Shown: positions 32,505-43,779 of the stretch, one piece after another
How the letters are laid out: every line of letters begins with the position of its first letter
Numbering within the stretch: the stretch's first letter is position 1
Assembly (NCBI GenBank): GCA_033220425.1
Contig: CM065647.1
Span: 4,836,001-4,900,000 of the forward strand
Direction of reading: 5' to 3'
Source: Lepraria neglecta
Taxonomy: Eukaryota; Ascomycota; Lecanoromycetes; Lecanorales; Stereocaulaceae
DNA: 64,000 bases
Position numbers and translations under genes: made by a program
Notes under the pieces: generated by a model
Databases searched by the model: none
The model's input: the letters and a program-made list of their open reading frames with translations, nothing else
What the model was told of the DNA's origin: nothing

Positions 32505-32945
32505 CTCTTCGGTGTTACGGAATAGACAGTGTGATAAGGTATTAGTCTAATGGTGATGCTTCACTGGGTTAAGGGCCGATTGCTGTACTGTGTTGCAAAT
32601 GGTACGATATTTGAGCGTTGTGAGAGAGAAGATACAAGAGAATTGATGCCCGGATCAGGATCAACCAGGATCATTAGATTTTGCTCAATATTCCGTACTG
32701 TATTACATTTGTAAGACTGAACCATTTATAAGCAACAGCATTTTCTACTGGTGGGTGAATGTATTGACAAAGGGTTGTGCAAATGGAGTGAGTAGGAGAG
32801 TGGTCAATCAGTAGAGGGCATTTAGGTTTGAGCCCTCATTCTTCTGACTCATTAGCCGCATTTGTCGCTTAGCGCTAGTCGCGCACGGAATTTCCACCGT
32901 TGATATTTGTAACACAGCTTCCTTCCCACACCAAACCCAGCAACC
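32505..32945. other. Intergenic region upstream of NIP1
   Basis: About 440 nt between divergent starts. A pyrimidine/CAAC-rich leader (ACACCAAACCCAGCAACC) precedes the NIP1 ATG. No other feature. Confidence 0.5.
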
Positions 32946-35647
32946 ATGTCTCGGTTCTTCACCCAGGGCGATAGCTCCAGCGAGAGCAGCTCCTCCGACG
33001 AGGAGGAGTTGTACAGCGACAACGAAGCCGAGCAAAAGTCGGAAGCAGAAGAGTCCGAGGAGGAAGAGGCATCAGAGGAGGAGGAATCCTCTTCCTCCGA
33101 TGAAGGGGGAAAATCTGGAGCCTCGAAATTCTTGCGAGAAGCGGCGTCTAGCGATGAGAGCGAAGATGAAGACAAAACTCACATCGTTAAAAGCGCAAAA
33201 GACAAGAGACTGGAAGAGCTGGAAGGGGTAGTCAAGATCATTGACAATGCCGTCAAGATCAATGACTGGAGCACGATTGCAACAGGTGAGTTGTTCAGAC
33301 TGGGCGTGCTTTTGGGGATTTTGGACTGATACGGGCTCTCTCTACTAGAATTCGACAAGCTCAATAGGCAGGTCACAAAGATTACAACTTCGGACAAGGC
33401 GCCTAAGGTCTACATAAAGACTATCGGCGACCTTGAGGACTTCATGAACGAGGCTATTGCAAAGCAGAAGGTTTCAACAAAGAAGATGAATGCTACGAAT
33501 GCCCGAGGTCTGAACGCGATGAAGCAAAAAATCAAGAGGAACAACAAAGATTATCAGGCTGAGATCGATAAGTTTCGGGAAGATAAATTCGAGTACATGA
33601 TGTCAGAAGAGGAGGAAGAGGTTGTCCCAGTTGAAAAGACCAGGAAGCCGAAGGCTGTGTACACGGAGGGAATAGATATCGGAGACGACGAAGGCTTCTC
33701 GACGGTAGGCCGAGGAGGCAAGACACTGCAGTACACCCCAGAGAGCATTCTCAAGCATCTACGGTCGATTGTTGAGTCCCGAGGGAAGAAGAATACGGAT
33801 CGAGCAGAACAGATCAGGGTTATGGAGAAACTGCGTGAGGTGGCCGACACGCCATATCGAACCATCCGAGTCCTGCTTACAGTGATCTCTACACGCTTTG
33901 ATCTGACTACTGGATCGACTGCAACATTCATGTCCCAGGACAACTGGAAATCGGCTGAGCACGAGTTTGCTGATCTTCTTGAAGAGCTGGAGGCCAACCG
34001 TAACATGGTTGTTCTGGAGAATGCTGAAGAGTGGGAAGATGATGAGAAGCCACCTCAGCCAGCAGCTGGCGAAACGTTGAAGATTCCTGGCAGCATTGTC
34101 TCTGTTGTCGAGCGGCTCGATGATGAGCTAACGCGGTCGTTGCAGCATATCGATCCTCATACTGCCGAATACATTGACAGGTTGAAAGATGAGCAGGCTT
34201 TGTACAACAACATTCTCCGAGCTCTTCTCTACGTTGAGAATTTGAAGAAGGATGCCAAGCTCGAGTTGACAGACGACGGCGCCAATCGCGTTGTTATGCG
34301 GAGGCTAGAACATGTCTACTTCAAGGTACGCAGTCGTTCTTTAAGCACCTTTTACAATACTGACATTCCTGCTAGCCCGCACAAGTCGTGCATGTCCTCG
34401 AAGACACAGCTTGGGGAAAAATTCCCTCCAAACTTGATTCAGACATCACCCCTCGAGCCAACGACGCCGATATAGATTCTCTAGTCCAGACGCTCAGTAC
34501 CTACCTCTTCAAGCACAGTGCCGATATAATCAGGGCGAGAGCGTACCTCTGCCAAGTCTACTACTTCGCTTTGCATGACCAGTATTACAAGGCACGAGAC
34601 ATGCTGCTGATGTCTCACTTGCAGGAAACAATTGGTAACTTCCCCATCAATACTCAGATCCTCTTCAATCGGACCTTGGTGCAAGTCGGCCTCTGCGCTT
34701 TTAGGGCTAATTTGGTCTACGAGTCACAAAACACGCTGCAAGAGATCTGTGGTAGCGGCCGGCAAAAAGAGCTTCTAGCCCAAGGTGTCATGATCCAGAG
34801 ATACTCACAAGTCACACCGGAACAGGAGCGGCTGGAGAGGCAACGACAATTGCCTTTTCATATGCACATCAACCTTGAGCTCCTTGAATGCGTGTATCTC
34901 ACTTGCTCTATGTTATTGGAGATACCGCTGTTAGCACAGACCGGCTCATCACCGGACATCAAAAAGCGAATCATCAGCAAGACCTATCGCCGCCTCTTAG
35001 AATTCCACGAACGACAGATTTTCACCGGACCGCCAGAGAACACCCGAGACCACGTCATGCAAGCCTCGCGAGCCTTGGCAGCAGGCGAATGGAAGAAATC
35101 GGCACAGCTAATCAACGATATCAAGATCTGGGAACTGATGGCAGAACCCGAGAAGATCAAAGCCATGCTATCAGCTCAAATCCAGGAGGAAGGTCTGCGG
35201 ACTTACCTCTTCACCTATGCACCATTCTACGACACGCTCGCAGTCAGCGCCTTAGCATGGATGTTCGAGCTCTCGGAGAGGAAGGTAGCCGCTGTCGTGA
35301 GCAAGATGATATCGCATGAAGAACTTGCGGCGGCCCTAGATCAGGTCAACAGCGCCATCATCTTCCGGAAAGGAGTCGAATTGTCACGGCTGCAGAGTCT
35401 GGCACTTACGCTTAGCGACAAGGCTAGTGGGCTCATCGAGGCTAATGAGAGGACTCTGGAGCAGAGAACTCAAGGCACAGCTAACGCTTTCGAACGGCAG
35501 GGCGGCCAAGGAGGTCGGGGTGGACGTGGTGGAAGAGGCAGGGGCAGGGGGAGGGGCGGAGGCGAGGGGGGTGATCGTGGTGGATCAAGGACGCGCGGAG
35601 GACAGCAATTTGGTGGCGGTGCACTTGGTGGAGCGATCAAAGCTTGA
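32946..35647 (+). CDS. NIP1: Eukaryotic translation initiation factor 3 subunit C (Nip1)
   Basis: Exons 32946..33285, 33349..34325, 34376..35647, 862 residues. eIF3c bridges eIF1/eIF5 to the 40S subunit during scanning. The N-terminus [20 protein letters not shown] is the classic acidic-serine start. It is followed by [18 protein letters not shown], the helical body ([29 protein letters not shown] across intron 2) and the PCI domain ([47 protein letters not shown]). The C-terminus is RGG/Gly-rich. Introns are GTGAGT...CTAG and GTACGC...CTAG. The gene is convergent with SNF8, 160 nt between stops. Confidence 0.95.
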
Positions 35648-35807
35648 ATGGTCTATGTTTCTTTATCTTCTTGCTGCTCCAAGGAGCAACATGAGTCTAT
35701 GCATGTAGATTGAGAGCTTAGGGCGCCGCGCTATGCATTGCGTAAGGGGTATCTTCGATCATAAAGAGAAAAGTCATTGCTCCAAACTCCACATGCCATA
35801 CATATCA

Positions 35808-36593
35808 TCAATCTTCGAAGTCATTCATAAACGCCGGTGACCAATACTCCTCCTCTGGAGCCTGTAAATCCACCCAAACCAACGAATCGGACAAAAGGTC
35901 CTTAATCACCGTATCCGCCCTCGCATGTTCCCACCCCAAATTATCCTCCAACATCGAGCACGTAACATATCTAAGCACCTGTATCGCCTCCAACACGGTA
36001 GCCTGATCCGTATTCAACTCCTTCGGTATGCTCCTAATCATCCGCTTACTCCCAACATCCACAATTGAAAATCCCGATCCCAACGGCTTCAAAGACTCGA
36101 CGGCACGGAGGACATCATCATCACTAACATCCATCCCCCCACCAATGCCCCTCCCCCTCTTCACCAACTCCTTACACTCCTCCACACCCAACAGCCCGCC
36201 ATTCTCCCCTCTACTTCCCCTACAGACCTCCACGACCCTAACAGCCAGCTCGAAGTAAAAATCATTCACATCTCCTCCCAGCACTTTCGCCCATAGACTC
36301 CCAATACCCTTCCCCCCACTTACGCCTTTGCCCTTGACATTACTGCCGGCGAGAGGATCGACGCCGATGGCATTGCACATGCGGGCGAACTCGGCGCGAA
36401 AGGTGGGGTTGGATTTTATGGTATCGGCATGTTGGAGGGCGAAGTTGTGGAGTAGGGATTGGAAGACTGAGAGCTGGGTTTGGAGGGATGTGAGGTGCGT
36501 GCTGCGAAGAGAGGCGCCGTGGGTGGCGTAGGAGGTGGAGAGAGAGGAGCGGTTTTGGAAGGCGGAGAGACCGACGCCTCGGCGGGCGGACAT
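35808..36593 (-). CDS. SNF8: ESCRT-II subunit Vps22/Snf8 (EAP30)
   Basis: Single exon, 261 residues. It sorts ubiquitinated membrane proteins into multivesicular bodies on endosomes. The N-terminus MSARRGVGLSAFQNR is the EAP30 signature, followed by the helical hairpin (LRSTHLTSLQTQLSVFQSLL), FRAEFARMCNAIGVDPLAGS, FYFELAVRVVEVCRGSRGENGG, and two winged-helix domains ending WEHARADTVIKDLLSDSLVW and the acidic tail PAFMNDFED. Length is normal. It is divergent from RPL7 with 237 nt between starts. Confidence 0.94.
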   Translation of the reverse strand: MSARRGVGLSAFQNRSSLSTSYATHGASLRSTHLTSLQTQLSVFQSLLHNFALQHADTIKSNPTFRAEFARMCNAIGVDPLAGSNVKGKGVSGGKGIGSLWAKVLGGDVNDFYFELAVRVVEVCRGSRGENGGLLGVEECKELVKRGRGIGGGMDVSDDDVLRAVESLKPLGSGFSIVDVGSKRMIRSIPKELNTDQATVLEAIQVLRYVTCSMLEDNLGWEHARADTVIKDLLSDSLVWVDLQAPEEEYWSPAFMNDFED

Positions 36594-36830
36594 TGTGATA
36601 GCACTCGAATTCTTGCTTGCTGGGCGATTAGGCAGTGTATAGCATCGAGAACGTCTCGATGCCTTTCACGAAGACCATTTGATAGGGCTGGAAAGCAACT
36701 AGTCCCAATTTGAGGTTAGCGTATAATTGCCGAGGAAATCTGCTAGCGCACACATTTTTGGACTCCTCTGCTTGCTCTTCACGACATCTCGACAACCACC
36801 ACCCACCTCGAGCGCCAGCACACCGTCAAG
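36594..36830. promoter_or_regulatory. Bidirectional promoter region SNF8 / RPL7
   Basis: 237 nt between divergent start codons, ending in a pyrimidine-rich RPL7 leader (TCTGCTTGCTCTTCACGACATC). No specific site is claimed. Confidence 0.5.
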
Positions 36831-38389
36831 ATGGTGCCAAAGAAGCACCAAGCTCAAGTTAAGACGTATGCCATTCCCTCGATCCTCTCCCTTCCCAATC
36901 CCTCGCCCACGGTCGTACCATAGCTGTCCGCTCCCTGGCTGGGTTGCCTCCACAATGCACCGTGGCAGCACCAGCTCGATTAGTCCCGCCATCTACCATC
37001 TTTGATCCATCATTGATAGAAGATAATGGGGTGTTGAGGCTGGAGACCATCTCCTCCTTGAAATACAGTGCCACATTCGTCCTTCGACCCGCAGCTTGTA
37101 CCCTACTCGCTGCCCGTCAACGAAGGCTCGAATACGTGTGTGCAATCTTCCTGAGTTCTACTCGGGGTTTTGTCGATTGAGAAAAGTGGCTACATTTCGC
37201 GAAAAGCATGCATGCAATGCTTAGTAGTGAATGGGTCCATCTCACCGATTAAATTCATTCCGTCGAGTCTCCCCCCTGTCCGAGAATGCCGCTTCAGCTG
37301 CACTTCTACACTCGACGTTTTCTAGATACACACTTGCGGACAGACTATGCTGACCTTGTACACTTTGGGTAATTAGGTCAGTGCCGACTGAGGATGAGAT
37401 CCTTGTCCCCGAGACGTTGTTGAAGAAGCGCAAGAGCCAAGAGAAGGCGCGTGAGGAGCGTTCTGCCGAGCTTGAAAAGAAGAAAAAGGTTAGCCACACT
37501 TTCCTTACTGTTGTTAAGCCAAGCTGTGGATGTGGACGATGGTGATGATACATACCAACTTCGCGACTAGACCTTCGAGTCGATGCTGTTGCTGAATTAA
37601 CCATCTTTCGGGTCTGAATCATCCACGAAACAACGCTTGTCACGCATACATATCTCCCACAAACCATGCTAACATATCATTAAAACACAGGCCCAAAAGG
37701 AAAAGCGTGGCGTCATCTTCAAGCGCGCCGAGTCCTACGTCAAAGAATACCGCGACGCAGAGCGCGAGAAGATCCGTCTCTCCCGCCTCAGCAAGCAGAA
37801 TGGCACCTTCTACGTTCTCGATGAGCCCAAGCTCGTCTTCGTCGTCCGCATCAAAGGGTAAGCCATCTTTTTCACTCTACTCCCCATCCCATTCCCCTTA
37901 ACACAACATCTGCTGACATGCATCACCAGTATCAATAAAATCGCCCCCAAACCCCGAAAAATCCTCCAACTCCTGCGTCTCCTCCAAATCAACAACGGCG
38001 TCTTCGTCAAACTCACAAAAGCAACCTCCGAAATGCTAAAAGTAGTCGAACCCTACATCGCCTACGGCTACCCCTCCGTCAAAACCGTCCGCGACCTCAT
38101 CTACAAGCGCGGCTACGGGAAAATCGACAAGCAACGTATCCCCTTGACCGACAACCAGATCATCGACGAGCAGCTTGGGAAATTGGGCATTATCTGCATG
38201 GAGGATTTGGTGCATGAGATTGTTACTGTGGGACCGAACTTTAAGCAGGCTAGTAACTTCTTGTGGCCGTTTAAGTTGAGCAATCCGACGGGGGGGTTTA
38301 GGACGAGGAAATTTAAGCATTTTGTTGAGGGGGGTGATTTGGGGAATCGGGAGGAGAAGATTAATGCTTTGATTAAGCAGATGAACTAG
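36831..38389 (+). CDS. RPL7: 60S ribosomal protein L7 (uL30)
   Basis: Exons 36831..36865, 37377..37488, 37691..37857, 37930..38389, 257 residues. Large-subunit protein. The N-terminus is [12 protein letters not shown], then [20 protein letters not shown] and a basic coiled region, [20 protein letters not shown], the core [60 protein letters not shown] and the end [20 protein letters not shown]. Introns are 511, 202 and 72 nt. Intron 2 carries a C/D-box snoRNA; RPL7 genes of budding yeast also host such RNAs in introns. The 511-nt intron 1 shows no clear C/D pair. Confidence 0.96.
37538..37623 (+). ncRNA. Intronic C/D-box snoRNA (snR39/snR59/snR39b type) in RPL7 intron 2
   Basis: C box GTGATGA (37542-37548), D box CTGA (37614-37617), a candidate internal D' CTGA (37592-37595), and a short closing stem GATG (37538-37541) / CATC (37620-37623). 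The sequence just before the D box, CCATCTTTCGGGT (37601-37613), is complementary to GACCCGAAAGATGG, a conserved stretch of 25S rRNA as I remember it. The fifth base upstream of the D box (37609) pairs with the G of CCCGAAA, which I believe is Gm805 in yeast numbering; yeast snR39 and snR59, which target the nearby A807, also sit in RPL7 introns. The RNA should guide 2'-O-methylation in the nucleolus after debranching of the intron. Confidence 0.78.
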
Positions 38390-38660
38390 GTTGTGGTTGA
38401 GGAGGTGTTGGGTGGCAGAAAAAGTTGAAGAGCCAGCTGCTGCTAGTAATGCGCATGCATTATGAAGGCGCTTGTTGTTAGCTACCATAAGTCTAGAGCA
38501 TTCGTACTAAATCAAGTCAAATCAAGCTCCTTGCAAACGTTTATGTCTTGCTGTCTTGCTGATACTTTTTTCACTTGGTACGCTACCCTAGTCGACTGTC
38601 CAGACGCCATGACAACCTGCAAAGCTAACGACATCTTGCTTCAACCATGTCCGCATCGCC

Positions 38661-41600
38661 CTACCGCTGCAGCGCAAACCCAAACAACCCATCCATCTGC
38701 ACCCAAACCCTCCCACACCTCTTCAAATACCCCTCCACCACATTCTTGCAAGTCCCAAACCTCTCCCTATTCCACTCCTTCACCGCCTCTACCTTCTCCC
38801 TCTCCTCCCCCTCCCCCTTAACCTCTACTTTACCCATCTTCCCATCCACATCCCACAATCCCCTAAAATAAAGCAACTGATTATACATCTCCTTCTCACC
38901 AACTTCATACCTCATCCTACCCAAACACCCCTCGGCCCTCCCCCTCGGCCCAAGACAGCGGTGTCCATACACGCTCATCTGCCGCGTTCTGTTTCCGCAA
39001 GAGCTGTCATCGCAGACGAGGTAGCCGTCGTAGTATCGGGATGTCGCGAGGCGGATGGCGTGTTCGAGTTGTGCTACTATTGTGAGGGTGGTGAAAGGGC
39101 GTTTGCACTCGCTGTTGGCGCAGATGATGCCTTCGGGTGTGATATTTGCGATTGAGGCTACTAGACCTTCGAAAGGGAAGGAGGACTTGCAGTGCCGGCA
39201 TTTGAGCGTGAGGCGCGTGCAGTCTTTAAAGCGGATGGAGTCGGGGATTTGGCTTTCCAGCGGCGAGATCTCTGTGGTTTGGTTGCTGGATGAGGAGGAA
39301 GCGATGCTGTATTTCCGCGTATCGAGACCGAGACACTCGGCGAGGTGGACGGCGTCTGTACCGGGCATGGGGGCGCAGAGGCGCTCGATGGGCGGGAAAA
39401 TCTGCTTGTAGAGGTACCATTCTGCGTCTGGTTTTAGGGTTGAGGAGGCTGAGGTTACTTCTGCGGGTGCGTAGGCTCGTTTGGCTGTGGATTCGTGTGG
39501 GCCGGTCAAGGAGCCGGCGGCGGTCATGATGTAGGAGATTACATCGTTGACGCGGACGGATTTTCCTTGGGCGAGTGCTCGGAGGGCGACTTGGACCTGT
39601 GGCATGCTGTCCGGGTTTGGGTAGTCTTTGGGATTTTTGCCAAGTTTCTGGAGAAGTGTCAGCTGAAGATTTCGGGGATCATGAGTATAAATCAAACAGG
39701 GAAGACTTACTGTGAAGATGATGTACTTCTGGGCAGGGACCTTTTCTTCTCTCATCCTCTCCGAGAGCTCTCTGAGATACTCATGAATCTTGCCGACTAC
39801 TACTTCAGGCTCCTCGCCGGATAGGATAAGGTTGAGCAGACGAGAAGATGCTTCTTTTGACAGAGCACAGTACTCTCTTCGTCTCATATCAAGACCTTTG
39901 ACCTCCAGCTTGTCCACATACTTGCCATCAACTTCTGTCATATTGATAGCCGCATACTTCTTTTTGGCATGTAGCAAAAGCCTTCGGAAGGTATTGTCAA
40001 TATCAATCTCCAGGAGCTTGTACTTTTCGTTGACTGAATGCTTGAACTCGTGGCCAATCTTCAAGGCCTCCTCGATGTTGTCAGCATTGGTATTGATCAT
40101 GACCGAATCGGTATCTCCATAAATGACGCGTAATTGGTTGCTTTCTGCGAGATCCTTGGTGCTTCTCAGGATCTCTCGTCCCTTGAAAGTGGTGAGCATA
40201 GCCAGTGGTCGAGCATAGAACCTAGACTGCACATAGCCAAGACACCCATACATAGAATTGGCAGTCAATTTGAGAGCCAGCTGCTTGATGTCCCATGTCG
40301 CAAGCTGGTCAGGCGTCGCTTTCTTGTCTTTCATCAGAGACTTGACTTGTCTTCGACGACTGACAAGTGTGGCAATAAGCTTTGGAAGAATGCCTTGGTT
40401 CTGATCCACGGGCACATCTGGCACTTTGTCGTCATCCTCGGACTGTTTTCAATTAGTCTAATTTTGTTATGGTGACAAGGGAAGATACGTACCTTTTCGG
40501 ATCGATCGACGGTTGTAAAGCAGATGTTGTACTCCTGTATGATACTCGGGTACAAGCTGTTGAAGTCCATGACTATGATGATCTTGTCGTAAAGCCCCTT
40601 TTCTGGTTCGAAGACCAGTCCACCCTTAAACTTGTCTTTCTTCTTCGCGTCGACACCCTCTTCTCCTTCAAGTGCCTCATCTTCGGCATGCACCTTGCCT
40701 TTACGATAGATTTTATCCGGACAGATGTACTTATTCTTGTTGAATTCGTGCAGCAGAATGTACTCGTTGCGCTCGGCTCTGGTACCACTCAATGTTCTTG
40801 CCCAGGAATTACCTGCTAGATTCGTGAGGACCTTGCTCAGCGGCAGGATCTGCACTCTCAGGGCGATCGCAGCAACGAAATACGTATCAGCCTCGCAGTG
40901 ATTGACGTAATTCAGAAGACCATCTCTCGATGTCGCCCAGGTCTTGAGTGCAACATCGTTTTCAATTTCGCGCCGAACATTTCCTTCGCCTAAATAAACG
41001 TCACACATTTCTGTTAAGCTCCAAGATTGGCATTTGCTCATGAGAGACTGTAGGGTTGTCAGCGAAAGTTCTCGACTGCAAGGTAATATATCATACCTTG
41101 CCCATATCGTTTGCGATATCACAGATCAAACGACCTGCTACCAGCTGTCTTTCAGCGATGAAGCTGCCACCGCCCTTGCCCATATTCTTAGGCCAATCGT
41201 GCCGCCTCAGCCTTCCAACGCGATGCCAGCCTGGAGTCTTTCGCTCTCTAAACCTGCTCAGCAGAATAGGGTAATCGACATCTTGCAGTTGATGGCCCAT
41301 TAATACGTCTGGATCTGCCCTCTCCAAAAGAGCTAGGAACTTCGCTAAGAGCATGTTTTCGGTCTTCTCGAGCATTATAGTGCCTCGCTGTTTCTTCGCA
41401 AGTGCATCGAAGCCAACTGGAAAGGCCCCATCGGCAGGACGCATGATGGTGTAAGTCTTGCAGGGCAAGTCCTTAGGGCGGGACGTATCCGTCAGATAAA
41501 TATTCTCGTATACTCGGGCACTGGCAACAAGGATCTCTTGCTTGTTCTCCTTTACGTTCAGGGTTGTCCTCAGTGCAATGCTCATGAACGTCAAAGGTGG

Positions 41601-43399
41601 TGCGTCTAAGTTGTCGGACTCTGTAAGCGAAGTGATGGCCTTGGGCGAGGTGACTTGGATTTCGAACTTGCACCAAGAAGTATTGTTGAGCGCCGCAAAC
41701 TCGGCGTCGTCGATCTTGAGCCAGCAAGGTCCCATGATGTTCTTCCACAGGACGAACTGCTCGAACAGGGCAGTCGTAGTACCAAAGACATGTGAGAATG
41801 TATCTCCTTTGATACCGACGGATAATGCGGGCTCTTTGATTCTCAATTAGTAACTGGCTTTGCAATCTCAAGTCGGACTACTTACTATCGTAAGGATACA
41901 TAAGCTTTAGATAGTCCGCTTCCTTGGGTATGTCGGGAAGTTCGAAGGCATACTTTCTTGAACATGGCTTGATCTTATGCATGCCAACTCGAAGCTTTGT
42001 CATGACCTCGTCCACTTCTTGGTAGACAGCGCCCATTTCGACTTCCGTAGAAGTGTCTCGGCCGTGTTCTACGATGTATTAGTACAATGTTTGCAATGCC
42101 TCGTCTGAATGGCTTACTTTGGCGGTAGGTCCTTGGGAGAAAATACAGCTTTCTCAAGATATTCTCCACTTTCACGAACGCGCTGACGTATGCTCCTGAA
42201 TTCTTATTCTTTACTTTGCCGAACAGACAGAGACTACCATTGATCTCAGTATAGTCGGTCCAGAAGAAGTGTAGGCTTCCATCAGCCTCTGTTGCATCTT
42301 CAATCTGAAGCTTGCCAAAGCTGGTGGTCTCTGATTCTTCACTACTCAAGACGTTGAGCTTTGAAGTAACATCATTCCACACAGATGCATCAATAATATC
42401 GGCTGGCGGGCGTGTAGGAGAAGAACTCGCTGGAGATGGATACGCAGGAGCCTTGGCAATTTTCGGGGCAGGACGTGATCCTGACATGTTGACGCTGGCA
42501 GACTTGACTTTGTGATCTCCAATTGCCTGAGCAACCTCCATCATATCGTCATCTTCTTCTTCGACCTTGATTGACTGTTGGCCCTTGCGGTCTACTGCAT
42601 TGGTAGTAGGCGATGAGGGTACTGGGTCGCTAGGTGGGAAGACGTCTTCGTCCATGCCGCCAAGATAGTCATCGTTGTCACCATATGCTGGCTCCAGTGG
42701 GGGAGTGTTGAGCAGGTGAGTAGCGTTCCTGGCGTCCTTGGGCTTGGGAAGGGAGGCTTTCTTTTCACGAGATGTTGGAGGGGAGAGGACACGAGTCTTA
42801 TGGCGAGAGGCTGTCTTGACTGTCTTCAGAGGCAGACGGGGGACAACGTTGACGTCAACTTCGCCAAGTAGGTCGGCCATGAATGCGGCATCTTCGACGG
42901 TAGCAACAGGCTGCATTGCAATGAGTACAAAGATTGCAAAAAGGATCTCCAGATACTAACTTTCGGTTTTGGAGCAGCGGCAACGGGTCCATTGCTGAAA
43001 TACTTGTTGATGCTGTTGTTCATCCTCTCGGTCTTCTCTTTGTCTTCTTCACGTTTCCGTTTTGCTATATCATTATGTCAGCCCGCTTGGCCAACCATTC
43101 CAGTCACGAGTATACTGACCTGCCTTGCCCTTCAATGGCAATTCCTCTTCACTCCCGCTGGCACTGTCGTATCTTCTCTCCCCCATCCACTCTTCGCGTC
43201 CATCGTCCGCATACCCTTCTCCATTGTCGTCAATGACGAAGTCGTCTTGATCAAGCCGAGCTCGGACAACTTTCTTATATCCCTCTTCGTCTACTTCTTC
43301 GTATAGGTTCTCCTCCTCTTCGACTTTGTATGTGGAGAGTCGTGTTTTGCCGGATTCGCGCAGAGCTCGAAGCTCTGCGAGCTGGGTTCTTCTCGACAT
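38661..43399 (-). CDS. POL1: DNA polymerase alpha catalytic subunit
   Basis: Exons 43399..43120, 43064..42961, 42910..42118, 42068..41886, 41833..41097, 41047..40493, 40442..39711, 39647..38661, about 1456 residues, close to known Pol1 length. The enzyme extends RNA primers together with primase at replication origins and Okazaki fragments. N-terminal [20 protein letters not shown], then [15 protein letters not shown]. The exonuclease-like domain is present but lacks catalytic acids ([18 protein letters not shown]). Polymerase motifs: [46 protein letters not shown]. Zinc-binding Cys clusters lie near the C-terminus ([12 protein letters not shown] and [12 protein letters not shown]). All intron phases fit; the exon 4/5 border (CAAAG acceptor) is the least certain. 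A pogo element sits 117 nt upstream of the ATG. Confidence 0.95.
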
Positions 43400-43497
43400 A
43401 GCTACTACTCAATTGTGAGGCTCGTCAAGAGATAAATCAGTTCGTTGTATTCATGATTGTTGGGCATTGAGCATAGTTGATGTTGCGGGTTTGAAGG

Positions 43498-43514
43498 ACG
43501 CGATCACGTCGCGT
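43498..43514. promoter_or_regulatory. Paired MCB-like sites (ACGCG / CGCGT) upstream of POL1
   Basis: ACGCG at 43498-43502 and CGCGT at 43510-43514 form an inverted pair about 100-115 nt before the POL1 ATG (minus strand). MluI-cell-cycle-box elements with core ACGCG are the MBF sites that drive S-phase genes, POL1 included, in yeasts. Another ACGCG lies at 46159-46163, on the far side of the transposon, so the original promoter cluster was probably split. Confidence 0.5.
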
Positions 43515-43515
43515 A

Positions 43516-43575
43516 GAAGTATTGACCTATGGCTCGGCAATACCCATGGCTCGGCACGCTAAACCCGATTAGGAA
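43516..43575 (+). repeat. pogo/Fot1 left terminal inverted repeat (60 bp)
   Basis: Identical in inverted orientation to 46093-46152 over all 60 bases as read by eye; ends in GATTAGGAA. Confidence 0.93.
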
Positions 43576-43779
43576 TCGCAATCTTCTGAATTTGTCAACA
43601 ACGACTGTTTATCTATCACATAAACCACCCAACCACCCAACCACCCTCCCAGTACTCCCAAATACCTCAAAGAACTCCCCTAGATACCTGTCACGGGGCC
43701 CAGCAAAGCTTCCCCCCTCAAGACGAAGCTGACGAGCAAGAAGAGCTTCCCAAAGAACTCCGATACCAACTTGCTTGTC

